From the NCBI GenBank assembly GCA_024704765.1, contig JAKMXF010000086.1:1-31453 (forward strand): a stretch of DNA of 31,453 bases, written 5' to 3'. Positions within the stretch are counted from its first letter, which is position 1; every line of letters begins with the position of its first letter. Made by a program: the position numbers and the translations under genes. Below, one piece after another: positions 1 to 10,943 of this stretch. The notes under the pieces are model-generated. The model searched no databases, had not been told where the DNA came from, and saw only the letters and a program-made list of their open reading frames with translations. Origin of the DNA: Oopsacas minuta (taxonomy: Eukaryota > Porifera > Hexactinellida > Lyssacinosida > Leucopsacidae).

Positions 1-445
1 ATCGAGAAAGGAGTCCTTTGCTTCTTGACAGCCTCTTCATTTTTATTTGATCAGTAATGAAGTGAACTTTTCTCCGCTTAAAAGAAGATAACCCTAAGCC
101 TCTTCTCACAATATTTTGAAGCGATCGACGAGATATTTTTAGTTCTTTGGCCATTTTTCTTACTGATCGCTGAGGATTCCGCCATACCTGACTCCTGACT
201 GTCTTTCTCATCCGTATAGTCGTAACTGACACTGGGAGACCACTTCTAGGTTTGTCTATAATGCTACCAGTCTCGTTGAATCGTTTATAGTACGAAATAT
301 CAACTTTCTTTTTGTTTCTGGAATATTTAGTATTCTCATTATTTCCTTTTGATTTTACCCATTTTTGAATAATTCAGTTATTGCTGATCGTTGCTTTCCA
401 TATACACCAAATTTGTTGCTATGTACTGAATACTACTATACTCTT
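1..445 (-). pseudogene. Tc1-like transposase, N-terminal part, broken and cut by window edge
   Basis: This is the N-terminal DNA-binding half of a Tc1-like transposase read on the minus strand. The first segment (about 431-300) reads G-K-Q-R-S-A-I-T-E-L-F-K-N-G, then a TAA, then N-Q-K-E-I-M-R-I-L-N-I-P, which is a paired-like HTH. A frameshift near 300 moves to a second frame: YYKRFNETGSIIDKPRSGLP, followed by a second HTH (R-N-P-Q-R-S-V-R-K-M-A) and ending SRSKGLLSR at the window edge. The order HTH, GRPR-like linker (KPRSGLP), HTH is that of Tc1 transposases. The catalytic domain would lie left of the window. It resembles the transposase at 603-1618 but is a different family. One stop and one frameshift make it inactive. 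Confidence 0.8.
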
Positions 446-570
446 CTGTTGAATTTCGATCCTAAGACTTAAATCAATGAATTGAATACGAAAGCTACCT
501 ATTTATCATGGTTACATAACATATATTCCTATTTAAAATTATGGGCATAACTTATTGGCCACCCCGCATA
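446..570 (-). repeat. 5' untranslated region and terminal inverted repeat of the left Tc1-like element
   Basis: Upstream of the minus-strand relic, the minus strand begins TATGCGGGGTGGCCAATAAG at 570. The GGGGTGGCCAA start resembles the CAGGGTGGCCA ends at 3944 and elsewhere in this window. TA at 569-570 suggests the insertion site. The plus-strand Tc1 relic begins straight after it without a terminus of its own, so this element seems to have landed inside that one. Confidence 0.5.
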
Positions 571-602
571 TATTTCACTATGAATGATATAAGGAAAGAT
601 AT

Positions 603-1618
603 TTTTCTGTTTACACGTCAGGAAAGGGTCCAAACGAAATCGTGAGGATTATGAAAGAGGATAAAATCAATAGAATGATGATCCATCGGACTATAAAAAG
701 TTGCAAGGAGACATGTAGCATCAGGGATAAGCCTCGGCCTGGCAAACCCACTTCAGTCAGAACGAAAAATATCAAAATGTGATCCGAGGTCGAATCTCGC
801 GAAATCCGCATCGTTCTATCAGAAAGATGGCTCGTGAGCTGAAGGTTGGTAGAGGATCTCTTCGTAAACTTGTGCGCAATGATCTGGGGCTCAAATCACT
901 CAAAAGACGCATAGTATACCATCTCACACCAGCTATTCGAGCGAAACGGCTCAATAAATGCAAGGGCCTCTTACGTCGACTCGGACGAATCCCCGGTGAC
1001 AGAATTCTTTTCTCTTACGAGAAACTGTTCACTATAGAAGAGTCATCTAACAGTTAAAATGACAGGATGTTAGCGTCTTCATCTAACAGTATCTCTAGTA
1101 ATCTAAGATTCATTGATAGAGCCCAGATTCCACTTTCTATTATGGTATGGGCTGGTGTCTCCGCGGACTCAAGGACAAACTTGGTATTTATCCACGAGGA
1201 GTCAGAATAAATACAGAAACCTATAAGGAACCGATTCTTGAAGCTGAAATTAAAGATACTGGACATAAGTTGTTTAATAATGAGTCTTGGTTAATTCAAC
1301 AGGACTCGGCACCGGCTCATACATCTAAAGGGACAAAATCGTGTTACAGGGTCAAAATATCGACTTTCTGACTAGGGAAGAATGGCTCTCGTATAGCCAA
1401 GATCCTAATCCTCTATATATTTCTGTATGGAGGAATTTGCAGACTTAGACTTGTTCCAAAACCCATAAAAATTTGGAATCGCTAAAAGCTTCATTAAATA
1501 CAGAATGGCTAAAGATTCTCCAGGAAGACCTGCGAAAAGCTGTGTTCCAATTTACGGATCGTATCCGTAGGGTTGTCAAAGTGAAGGGAGGACATATTAA
1601 ATATATTTCGCCCAAGTA
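603..1618 (+). pseudogene. Tc1-like transposase, full-length relic (D,D34D with two Asp to Tyr changes)
   Basis: Cut-and-paste transposase relic that runs in several frames. About 603-778 gives the first HTH and linker (FSVYTSGKGPNEIVRIMKED, then KPRPGKP). A frameshift near 778 leads to 779-1057 with the second HTH (R-N-P-H-R-S-I-R-K-M-A) and F-S-Y-E-K-L-F-T-I. MVWAGVSAD follows in the frame at 1143, then WLIQQDSAPAHTS at 1288, EEWLSYSQDPNPLYISVW at about 1375-1430, and a tail ending KGGHIKYISPK. Compared with the family, the first catalytic Asp (in S-D-E) is Tyr at 1016-1018 and the third (in NPLDYSVW) is Tyr at 1416-1418. The middle Asp (1303-1305) is kept. Several stops are present. The right terminus is at about 1725 (GGTCATCCTGTA). 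No matching left end is visible. Confidence 0.85.
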
Positions 1619-1659
1619 ACCTGTCACATTTAGCACAAACCTCTGTAAAATCAAATTTC

Positions 1660-1725
1660 GAAATAGTAAATAGTTTTGGAGTTATCAAATTTGGCCATGT
1701 AACACTATTTACTGGTCATCCTGTA
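1660..1725 (+). repeat. Right terminal inverted repeat of the Tc1-like element
   Basis: Read inwards on the minus strand it is TACAGGATGACCAGTAAATA followed by GTGTTACATGGCC. It is similar to the solo terminus at 3942-3990 (TACAGGGTGGCCA, then CTGTTACATA), so the two belong to related elements. Confidence 0.55.
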
Positions 1726-2180
1726 TATTAGACAAATAGTAAACACAATAATCTTTGAATTATAATTCTTAACTGTATTCGCTAAAGATAATTCACTGTT
1801 ACGAATATTCTTTACAAAAGATATCATGTCAACTATTACTACAAGAAAAACAACAGATCTGTTCCAGAATTATCATGTTTCCAAAATATGATTGTTGACT
1901 AATCGAGAAGAATTTTCCTAGATAGTCCTTCTACCAACTTCGCCATCAAATTATTACCACTTTCGATGTTAATAATTACACAGGTCAACAAAATTTAGCT
2001 TCATTTTCTCATCAAGTATTAGATTGACATTATCTAAGCTAGTTTTTTACGCTGAATTCAAATCTGCTTTCAGATTCTTTCCAGCACGTCCAGTTTTTTT
2101 TTCCATCTACAAGTCAACGATTTTTATGTATTTCCTAAATTTTTCCTGTTATTTTATGGTAGTGGCTGTCTTTTTGTCTT
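1726..2180. other. AT-rich spacer, nothing recognised
   Basis: No reading frame, RNA gene or repeat recognised. Homopolymer T runs near 2095-2105. It ends at the single N at 2181. Confidence 0.4.
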
Positions 2181-2183
2181 NTT

Positions 2184-2317
2184 AAGTGATCAACTCTCTC
2201 TAAGTTTTGTTAGAAAGTTGAAATATGGTTCTATATAATTGCACTAAGAAATACTAGCTTAGAACTGCTATTTCATTACAAATATACAGTGATTAGTATA
2301 TATTGAATGCCCCTGTA
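2184..2317 (+). repeat. End of a TA-flanked short element, copy 1
   Basis: 134 bp matching 5345-5478 with only two substitutions that I can see (AAGAAA/GAGAAA and TTACAA/TTAAAA). The right edge, read on the minus strand, is TACAGGGGCATTCAATATAT, a Tc1/mariner-like terminus with TA target. The left side is cut by the N at 2181, so only one end is present. Confidence 0.75.
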
Positions 2318-2989
2318 TCTTCAGATCGTAATCATATTTCCACAAAGTACAGATCCTCAATGTTGACGACTACCTAAATGATCCCAAACATACCACTCTG
2401 AGTATTGCTGTGCGCATCTTTAACGACTATAATAATGCTCTATTAGTGTGGTATTTCCTCATTAAATAGACACTAACCTGCTAGAGAACGACGTATTAAC
2501 CTGAGAGAAAACCTAAATGTCTCTCTGATAGAATAATTACCCAAATACTCCATCGGGACAAACAATTATAGGAAGTTGAGAAACCAAGTCGTTGATTAAA
2601 TAATAAACAGCAAGGGATGATATTTTCCATAGCTCATAGAATCTAAGAAAACTGATACCAGAACATTCTGGAAATTTAATGAAATTGTTCCTAGAAAAAC
2701 TAAAACTGCTCCCTTCATCTTCGACCGCACATGTAAAGAGTTTACAAACCACTTTCAGGGAGCTTGAGAATTTAACAACTATTTCACTGAAACTGCAGAT
2801 TAGGTATGATTTAGCACTCTAACACAATTTTCAGATAAACCTCACTTTGTTAAGCTTAGGGAAATCATTAATACAAAAGTTGAAGACGAGGCTCAATTAC
2901 TATACCACGCGTTGAAGTCAACTATATTTCAAAAGAACTTCTCATACTCGACTCTCCTAAATCAACAGATCTAGCTGCACTTTCTGCCA
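2318..2989. other. Spacer with weak LINE-like traces
   Basis: No intact gene. Short plus-strand stretches near 2750-2930 (such as N-N-Y-F-T-E and K-P-H-F-V-K-L-R-E-I-I) could be decayed sequence upstream of the reverse-transcriptase relic that follows, but they are too short to assign. Confidence 0.25.
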
Positions 2990-3545
2990 AGTAATAAAAA
3001 ATCACAGCACAGTTATTGCAAAGGTTAGCAGAAGTCTATATCTGCTACGAATAAGCAAAGTTATCTACCAATAAAGGTTCGCAAATTGTTCTACAATACT
3101 CATATGAACTCCACTTTCACTTACTGTCTTACAAATTCGAGCTCCAGAACTGAAGGTGGAATTGACAAGGTACTTGAGTTATGAAAGAGATTGATGCGTG
3201 TTATCCTAATATTAGTAATATTACCACACTTCAAAGCCATTGTTTAGTTCGGCATAGAATGCCCCTGATGGATTTTAAATGTATTAATGATCTAGCTCCT
3301 GACTATTTCAATGTGATATTTACACCTATCTCGATGATTCATAGCTTCGGATAAGGAATACAATTAGGACCGAAAGTAATCCTACTAACAAAGTGTACAT
3401 CTGTAATATGTCAAAATGGAAGGTAGTCCACGATTTTATGCATATTTCGGAGCGATAATTTGGAATGGTTTTCAACTAGGCTACTTGAATCTAGTTCCTT
3501 CAACGGTTTCAGGAGCTCATTTTTCAATTACTTAATGAAAAGGAT
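2990..3545 (+). pseudogene. LINE (non-LTR retrotransposon) reverse transcriptase, C-terminal relic
   Basis: Fragments in changing frames follow the order of the thumb/connector end of jockey/CR1-type reverse transcriptases. AKVSRSLYLLRISKV lies at about 3017, LPIKVRKLFYNTHMNSTFTY at about 3067, KVLEL*KRLMRVIL at about 3168, FKCINDLAPDYFNVIF at about 3276, NKVYICNMSKWKVVHDFMHI at about 3390, GAIIWNGF at about 3451, and LLESSSFNGFRSSFFNYL at about 3483. The family reads K-S-L-G-x-L-Y-R-L-R..., a 'LxKLQKR' region, then 'CLNxLAPxYL' and 'WNxLP'. At least four frame changes and several stops show an old dead copy. No polyA tail or endonuclease domain is visible, so it is 5'-truncated or too decayed upstream. 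Confidence 0.7.
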
Positions 3546-3941
3546 TGAATGGAGGAAATCAGTAGTATTATTATCCAACCCGATCACTGAATTATATCAT
3601 ATTATATCTATACTTCATCTTCGACATATTTGAACACTCTTCTTGTAACCAATTCTTTTGTTTTTTGTGTGTATATAATGGACCCTGAGGTAGAATAGCC
3701 TTTGCAAATCTAGGTTGTCCATGAAAGTAATATATAATATAATGAATATTATTCAGACAAAAAGAATTACCGTACATTTAGCATCTAAGTATAGATGTAT
3801 ATATGTAAATATGTTAAGAATGTACTTTATACTTATGGAACGTGAAACCTTCTAAAGTGGCGATAGTTTCACCTCGAAGAACGGGTTTGTATCATGCGGT
3901 CAGATTCATATCCTCTCTCATATTCTCTTACCTCTCTATAT
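3546..3941. other. Spacer, nothing recognised
   Basis: An open frame on the minus strand (3592-3777, 61 codons) has no recognisable motif and is probably chance. No other feature seen. Confidence 0.4.
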
Positions 3942-4062
3942 TACAGGGTGGCCATAGAACACTGTTACATATTTTGAATCGATAATGTCAGTTATATTTA
4001 TATTGAGCCATGATTATCAGTCATCATTTCTGATGCGTACAATTATACAAATATAATATAAA
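3942..4062 (+). repeat. Solo left terminus of a Tc1-like element, interrupted by mariner
   Basis: Starts at TA 3942-3943 with CAGGGTGGCCATAGAACACT followed by GTTACATA, similar to the terminus of the element ending at 1725. About 120 bp in, a mariner element begins at a TA (4063-4064). The expected continuation after the mariner is missing because of the N at 5344. Confidence 0.6.
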
Positions 4063-4064
4063 TA

Positions 4065-5343
4065 CAGGGTGTTCAATAAGTTCGTGGAAAATTATATTTA
4101 GAGTAAGGAGTACTAAATGTTATATTTAGCTTTCCATTTATCAATCATATATTTATTGATTTACTTAAACTTTGTGATACAAGCAGCTATATTCAGAGCA
4201 ATAATCAGATCTTTCCGTCAGTTGTTTGAAAAATAATGAACTTTGAGAACTTAGAGCATCGAGTAGTCATTAAATTACTCTGTATAAAAGGATTAAGCGC
4301 TACTGAAACGTTCAAAGAGATGAAAGATGTCCTCAAAGACAATGTCCCTAGTCAATCTATGGTTGCAAAATGGCATACAGAATTCAAACGTGGAAGAGAA
4401 AGTATTACAGATGACCCTCGCTCAGAAAGACCCACATTTTCTCTCCATCCAGAAACAATGCAATCCATTAGTGGTATGATAGAGAACGATCACTGTATAT
4501 CGATCAGAAATATAGCTAATAGAGTAGATTTATCAATTGGAACTATTCATTCGATCCTTCATGACCATCTTGGGCTCAAGAAATACAAAGCAAAGTGGAT
4601 ACCAAAAACCTTATCTGAAGATCAAATGATGGCTAGACTGGAAACTAGCAAAACCATGATTGATTTGTATATGTCTGACCCAGACGATTTTCATGCGAGA
4701 CTGATTACAGGAGATGAACTTAGACATACTACCATGACCCTTGCACTGTTAGCGAGGCTGCGGAATGGAAGTATGAAGATTCTCCAAAGCCCAAAGTACC
4801 CCGACTTGGTCACTGTCCAAAGTCTAAGTCAAAGCTGATGCTATCAATATTCTGGGGTTCTAAGGGACCATTACTATTAGATTATCTTCCCAAAAATACG
4901 GCAGTGACTGGAACATATTATGCCGATCTAATGACGAAATTACGCGAATCTGTAAAGAAGAATAGGCGAGGAATGCTAAAAAGGATCCCACTCATTTTAC
5001 ATGACAATGCTCCATCCCATAAAAGTCATATTGCACAGGAAGCAATGAAAGATTGTGGCTTTAAACAGGCTGAACACCCACCATACAGTCCTGATTTCGC
5101 TCCCAGTGATTATTATCTATTTCCAATTGCCAAGCAAGCACTTCGCGGAAAGACTTTTGACGATGACGATGCATTAGAATCGGGTTTTGAAGACTGGTTA
5201 GACACCAAAGACAAAATGTTTTTCATCATGGTATAGAAAAGCTGAAAGATAAGTGGCTTAAATGTATTCTATTACAAGGGGATTATGTTGAAAATTAAAC
5301 TCTAGCCATTGCTATATAAAACGTCTATATACTAATTTCCACG
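4065..5343 (+). mobile_element. mariner element, right terminus missing at an N
   Basis: The left terminal inverted repeat is CAGGGTGTTCAATAAGTTCG then TGGAAAATTAT at 4065-4095, directly after TA. On the right, CTAATTTCCACG (5332-5343) is the inner part of the inverted copy. The outer 20 or so bases (expected ...AACTTATTGAACACCCTG) are replaced by the single N at 5344. The transposase lies between the two. The element is about 1.28 kb as seen, normal for mariner. Confidence 0.85.
4236..5298 (+). pseudogene. mariner transposase, D,D34D, with frameshifts and a stop
   Basis: A mariner transposase of about 350 codons. N-terminal HTH domain: residues 1-110 from MNFENLEHRVVIKLL. Then KWIPKTLSEDQ (the family's WVPHxL), then ITGDE with the first catalytic Asp. 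Directly after GDE one base is missing (near 4720), and the next Trp codon is TAG; the correct frame then runs on as TYYHDPCTVSEAAEW and from 4838 as MLSIFWGSKGPLLLDYLP. The second Asp is in HDNAPSHKS and the third in YSPDFAPSDYYLF, with exactly 34 residues between them. A second one-base loss at about 5219 shifts the tail (FHHGIEKLKDKWLKC, then QGDYVEN and stop at 5296-5298). All three Asp are present and the lesions are few, so it looks younger than the Tc1 relics. Confidence 0.92.
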
Positions 5344-5344
5344 N

Positions 5345-5478
5345 AAGTGATCAACTCTCTCTAAGTTTTGTTAGAAAGTTGAAATATGGTTCTATATAAT
5401 TGCACTGAGAAATACTAGCTTAGAACTGCTATTTCATTAAAAATATACAGTGATTAGTATATATTGAATGCCCCTGTA
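5345..5478 (+). repeat. End of a TA-flanked short element, copy 2
   Basis: Near-identical to 2184-2317 in the same orientation, again starting right after an N and ending CCCCTGTA. Both copies are cut at nearly the same internal point. Confidence 0.75.
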
Positions 5479-7495
5479 ACTCGGGAATCATCTTCATATT
5501 TCCATGACCATGAAACGATAACATTAGAGATTGTTAAATTCTTGCTGAATATTAGCAAAATGTGGCATCAGTGGTTGCGATTATAACTATGGAACCCCCG
5601 AACATTATATATATATATATATATACGTATATTTCAGAAAGTTCCTACAGGTTTTCCGAGCACATTCCTAGCGCTCCTCCTCCCAATTTTGAGACGCCCA
5701 ATTATATGAGTTAGTATTGCGGTGTAGCGAAACATCCCCAATTTTCATTCTCCTAAATATCTTTTATCAAAAATCATATGCATAGAGGAGTGTTCGGCGT
5801 TCTTAAATATACCTTTATATATTAATCAAATGAAATTTTGCTCTTGACCATGAAAATAGCCTTAAAATTATGAAATACTTTTGTAAACGTGAATGTATTC
5901 ATTGAATATTGACAGAGTTGTAAAACTCTATATTTAATCAATTAATACTAGCATTTGTTAAAAGTTTGCTAAATAGGCAAACAGATGGCGTCATTTCAAC
6001 TTGTATTTAGTTTGTAGAGATAGATAGAGTATTATTAAATGTCAATAACATATTTATTCACGCCAAAGGGTATTATTAATATTATCGCTACTAATAGACA
6101 TTTATATGTGGATAGTGAAAAAGTTGTAAAAACCGAAAACACTCACAAACTACAAATATTTCAATTATACCAATTTGACCAATGAAATCCCAGTAATAGA
6201 CTTGCTTGTCAACAATAATCTAATTGATATCAATAGAAGTAATGCTTTTCAAGATATCAAAATATATAATACAAACTGGCCTAACTTTGTATAGAATCAA
6301 TAAGAGTTGAATATGAGTTGGCTGTCCGGTACAACTTTCTCTATATACCACATCATGAAATTGCGCCACATATTCTGGAGAATTCAATTATTATCCTGAA
6401 TGTGTTATGACATTGTTGGTAGATAAATACTCAAAAATAATTACCAATTAACATTCATAACCATGTGTATATAAGATCAAAGAGGGGCAGGGGGTACGTA
6501 CATATAGTTCATGTTCGTATATTCATGATGTGATACGCATTTAGAGAATATTATTTGTCAATAGGACAATATATATTTGATCATTTGCCATCAAAAAAAT
6601 CAGATATCTACCATATAATGTCCGGAAAATTATAATCGAGGATATAACTTTTGATTAATGCGCTGTGCAAGTGTACGTATTTTCAATAAATCCCAAAGAA
6701 CTTTTGAAACTCTCCAAAATATCTATCTTAGTGAGAGGTTCCCTGAAGCTATATATTTATATGATACACTTAATATAGTGTTCAACAATCCCACCTCGGG
6801 ATAGAGCATGTTTCACAAAATCGTTTAAGTGATAAATTCTATCAAATATTTGACTATGTAGGATATCCTGGCTACCTACTTACCAACTTTGAAGTTAAAA
6901 GAATGTGTAATAGCGGAATTATTGCGAGCTTAGTCAACATAGGTCTTCCCTTAACAGCCCATTTTGGCCCCGTTTAGAAAATATATCGAAAAATCGAATT
7001 TGAGTTTCGTAGCTCATTTCCAATTGATCGAGCAAAACTTGTGGATTATCATAGACTAGTAAAGTACTATTAATTTGTGGAAAGTTTCATGGAAATAGGA
7101 TAGGATTGGTGAAATTATTGGATGCTTTGATAAGGAATTCCCCCGTGGGAATAATGCAATTAAGAAAATGAGGATCCCGCTGAGCATGATCTAGTAAAGT
7201 CGTGTTAAAATATACCATTGAAGGGGGATATGTGTATAAATAGGCTAGACTAGCCAAGCTGAGTCAAGCAAGGGGTCACTTGCCGTTCAAACAAAGGGAA
7301 ACGCTGATAACGTATACCAACATAAAAATTATATTACCATGATCTAATAATACTTCATGCTCCATTTGTACTGCATCCAATTTTAAATTATAGTTATCTC
7401 ATTCACCCACAAATATACACTCCTACTCTACCGCTACATTGATTTACTAATGTATATGTGTGTACAGTAAGCTCTAGACTGATTTCTTATTCTTA
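5479..7495. other. Two kb of AT-rich spacer with an (AT)n microsatellite
   Basis: A TA/AT microsatellite of about 20 bases lies at 5606-5626. No credible gene, exon or terminal repeat was recognised in the remainder. Confidence 0.4.
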
Positions 7496-8489
7496 TGAGT
7501 AGTGTGAAGATGAAAGAACAAAAGCGCTCTACATTGATTCAGAATTGGAAAACTGGGCACCATCAAGCAGGAATTTGAAAATCATTTGGCAGAGGAGATT
7601 ACACATGATCCTTTGTTTCTTGTGTGATAAATAGGTACAATAAGCTCGTTACCTTGAAGATACACCTCGCCTCGGGAGACGTCGTACGTTAAAACCCCAG
7701 GGGTGAAGCGAAAATCAGACAGATGCTTTCAAGGAAACCGACACTCTCCTATCGACAAATCGTTGCTAGAGCTTCCATTTCGAACACTTTGGCTCAACTT
7801 CTCTTATCAACAGCCACTATAAAGAATTCTTTTAAAGGAACTCGGACTGAAGCTCTTACCCAACTCACAATAAAGAAGAGGGTCCAACGTTATCGCAAGT
7901 TGGTAGCTAGTCTCAAACACATACAGTATTTCCCTAGGTTATAAAAATATATACTAACATGTATCAAAAACACATTCTATCTTAACACTTTAGTCAAATA
8001 GGGAGTACGTTCATGAGAGGTAACCATTGGCTGTTTTAACAGGATGGAGCACCCGCTCCTACGGCAACTTCTACTCAAGAATAGCCTACAACCAATATTC
8101 TAGATTTTATTGAGATAACCGATTGGCCCCCGTCTATCCCGATTTAAATCCCTATGACTTTTATCTCTGGGAAAGATTGGAAGCAATTGTGAACAGTCGG
8201 TTATATAAGTCAATTGAGTCACTGAAAGGGCAATTGGGCTTACTTGTGATCAATTAGACAAGGAAGAAATCGCAAATGCCTACCGAAATTCTTAGGAAAT
8301 TGAAATCTGTATTCTAGCAATTGGTAACGATTTGAATAGATAACCTAGAGGAAACTTGAGCTTACATTGTTTAATTTTAGTATAATTACAAACTAATAAT
8401 TTTTTACTGATTTTACACTAAAGTTATCATATTTGACAATATTCTTTTCAATTTTGAATTTTGTTGCAGTATTTACGGATCACCCTGTA
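7496..8489 (+). pseudogene. Tc1-like transposase relic with right terminus
   Basis: The start MSSVKMKEQKRSTLIQNWK (7496) is followed by a stop and frame changes. An open frame from 7723 (MLSRKPTLSYRQIVARASIS through LTIKKRVQRYRKLVASLKH) gives the second HTH region. The catalytic part has FQQDGAPAPTAT near 8035 (the usual His is Pro), then a frame change to VYPDLNPYDFYLWERLEAIV near 8130, keeping the third Asp (NPYD). The tail decays with several stops to about 8340. The terminus CGGATCACCCTGTA ends at 8489; inward on the minus strand it reads TACAGGGTGATCCGTAAATA. No convincing left terminus was found near 7460. Confidence 0.8.
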
Positions 8490-9144
8490 GTTATGAAGCA
8501 TTTAAGTTTCCAAATGTCACCAAGTGGCACATTATAATGGCTGACATAGTTGTTTGAGACCTTTTTGAGATGACTCTACTTCTAGAATCACTTCTAATAG
8601 TATATAGATCTTATGTGGAAAGTTTCATACATTTATTCCAAATTGCACATTTTTTGTTTTAACGGCTCTACTAACATTCCAATAATTCATTTATTCGAGT
8701 AAAATATACTAATTTCATATTGTCAGCTGATATTGAATTTTCAATCAAAATATATCCACTTCTTTTTATACCTAGTCAAACGTAGTGTTTAGCTCATTTT
8801 CCTCGATCTCTCCTATGACATCCCTCAATGCCATTTATACTTTTAGTTTCGCCAAAGTACTATAATTACCTTGTGTTTATCAGAAAGATGTAATCGTTTG
8901 CTTATAACAACAGGTAACATTGTTGAGCAAAACTTATTAAGTGCCCCTCGTATGCACCTGGTTTGGTAACATTGATGAAGTTTCGACAATACCAAAATAT
9001 TATATCTGAAGTATTTATGTGACAAGTATTGATAAATTCATTATTTCGTCTGAAAAAGGCGAACAATTCGTAATTACATTTGCACGTTAAAGAAAGTGTA
9101 GGAAATTCAACCTCTGCCACTGAGATCCTGGGTTTTTCAAAAGT
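8490..9144. other. Spacer with a solo mariner-like terminus
   Basis: On the minus strand from 8952, TACGAGGGGCACTTAATAAG resembles mariner-type ends (CGAGGGGxxTTxAATAAGT). No partner end was seen. Overlapping minus-strand open frames at 8843-9120 show no family motif. Confidence 0.35.
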
Positions 9145-9580
9145 TTATATTGATGACAATTCAATATTTAATAGATATACTTCATTCCGCATGTATGGAT
9201 CTTGAACACAGTTATTATTTCGTTCGAAATTATATCCTAAATTCTGGTGGAGCTTCTTTCTCGTTTTGGATGTAACGTATTTGGAAACATTTTCTACCAG
9301 CAATTTCATTACGTTAACAAATACAATTTTCACCTTAAATTCAAGAATTTGAGTTTGTTCTTCAAAATTGATGATATTATAACAATTTGAAAAGCATTTC
9401 TTTTCGAAGTTAGTTTGAAAATGCTTATCTAGATTGACCTATGGCTTTGTATTGCAATCTCTTGTTTTCGGCATAAGCATTCTCGTTGGGTCATTTTTAA
9501 GGAAATACTCCAAAATCCTGTCGGTACTCAAAGTCAGCAATTTTCGCTTCTATTTTTCTTCGAGGCATCTCATTGATTTA
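9145..9580 (-). pseudogene. CGGBP1/hAT-associated DNA-binding protein relic
   Basis: Minus-strand fragments in three frames resemble the small CGGBP1-like proteins linked to hAT transposons. MPRRKIEAKIADFEYRQDFG is at about 9570, then LKNDPTRM/ECLCRKQEIAIQSHRS (a degraded zinc-finger region), then a long open stretch from about 9450 (NLDKHFQTNFEKKCFSNCYN), through FVNVMKLLVENVSKYVTS and KKLHQNLG, to RNEVYLLNIELSSI and a stop at 9145. Order and spacing (basic start, Zn/BED-like core, 'HFxT', leucine-rich helix, 'RxxYLxxI') fit the family. The single-residue matches are weak, so the family call is tentative. Stops and frame changes make it non-functional. Confidence 0.4.
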
Positions 9581-10943
9581 TCTCTAATATTAATCTAAAT
9601 CCATTAATATTTTGGAGATTTAGTAAATGATAGTTACTTTTTGTGTTTTCACTAACACACAATTATATAGTAGTTGTAGCACACAATGGACCAAATATGA
9701 TAATTCGAGGAATTCTTTATGATATTCCGTTTTGTTTTCAGCCTCTTCCATGCTTGTGTATTTATGCAGAGTGATCAAGCTTATTTTCAGTGAATACTCT
9801 TTGATAATATTAATTATATTATTCAACATGGATGTATATATTGTAATATGTATGATGTTTATTGTATTAAGTATTTCCTGTTCTCTTATGTCTTGACTAT
9901 GTAAACCTGTTACAATTCTTTGTTCTAGGAGAAAGGGAATATGTAAGAATTCTAAAAAGGATTCTATTAAGATCTTTTTCATGAAAGGAACTTATCTTGG
10001 AGGAATTGCTCTAGATTCTGGAATCCGCGAAATTAGATGGTGTTCAAAGGAAGAAATTGAATCTTTGGTGCCTAGCGATTATTATTTAGCAATTAAAAAC
10101 ATGTTATTTTAGCTAAATATTTTAATTATATACATATATTCATATTCTGATATTTTCATAAGCCTAGACGGCTTTGCTTAAGGTAGTATAGATTGGACTT
10201 TTATAACATACACATATCATACAGATAGGAAGCTAGCCGAGCAACGAATAAAATAGAAACCATTTGTATGATTTCTTAAAAGTTAAATTTACCTTTCAAA
10301 GTTTGTGAATTTAAGTTCATTATTGTACAAAATGAAAGAACCAGTTAACACTACCTGAAAAGTTACGCCCAACTTTCACCTCGTTGAGGCACCATTTATG
10401 TGATGGCAGTAGCAATAATATAAGTTAACTATTTTCTTAAATATTTTGTATTATATTTATTCTTAAGCTAGTATTGTTTGAATTCGTTCATGTACTACAT
10501 ACTCAATATAAATACATGTTTAACGATAGCTAATTGGATGAAAAATCTGAGTATATAACCTGGATCTTAAAATAATATCTATTCTTTAATATAATGTCGT
10601 GATTATTTACCGTATGGATACAGAAATGACATTAGTTCATCAAAATATTAGACATTCAAAAGTTAAAATAGTCTATTTTTAAAGGGAATTTATGTGAATT
10701 TTGATGTCATGATTTGAATGCGCCTAACGAGAATAAAGGATGGCCGTTTTAATTCTTAAGTATTCTTAAACTGAGTCTTTACATTTGTACCCTAAAATTG
10801 TTCAATATGCATTAATTACTAGACCTGCGGGTACAAATTGTGCCAACTATAGAACATTGGCACATTCAGCGAAAAAGAAAAGTTCACCCACTGTTTCTCG
10901 ATTGGGTAATTAACTTCGTTTGATCTCAATTTCACTCTCAATG
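9581..10943. other. AT-rich spacer, nothing firmly recognised
   Basis: A 120-codon minus-strand open frame (9620-9982) is low-complexity and Ile/Leu-rich with no motif. No RNA gene or repeat seen. Confidence 0.35.

Noticed and set aside
785-800. tRNA-like GGTCGAATC box
   Set aside because: Lies inside the transposase reading frame; no matching A box or acceptor stem around it.
3592-3777. 61-codon minus-strand open frame
   Set aside because: No recognisable motif; next to a LINE relic on the other strand.
9620-9982. 120-codon minus-strand open frame as a gene
   Set aside because: Low-complexity, Ile/Leu-rich translation of AT-rich DNA with no motif and no splice context.
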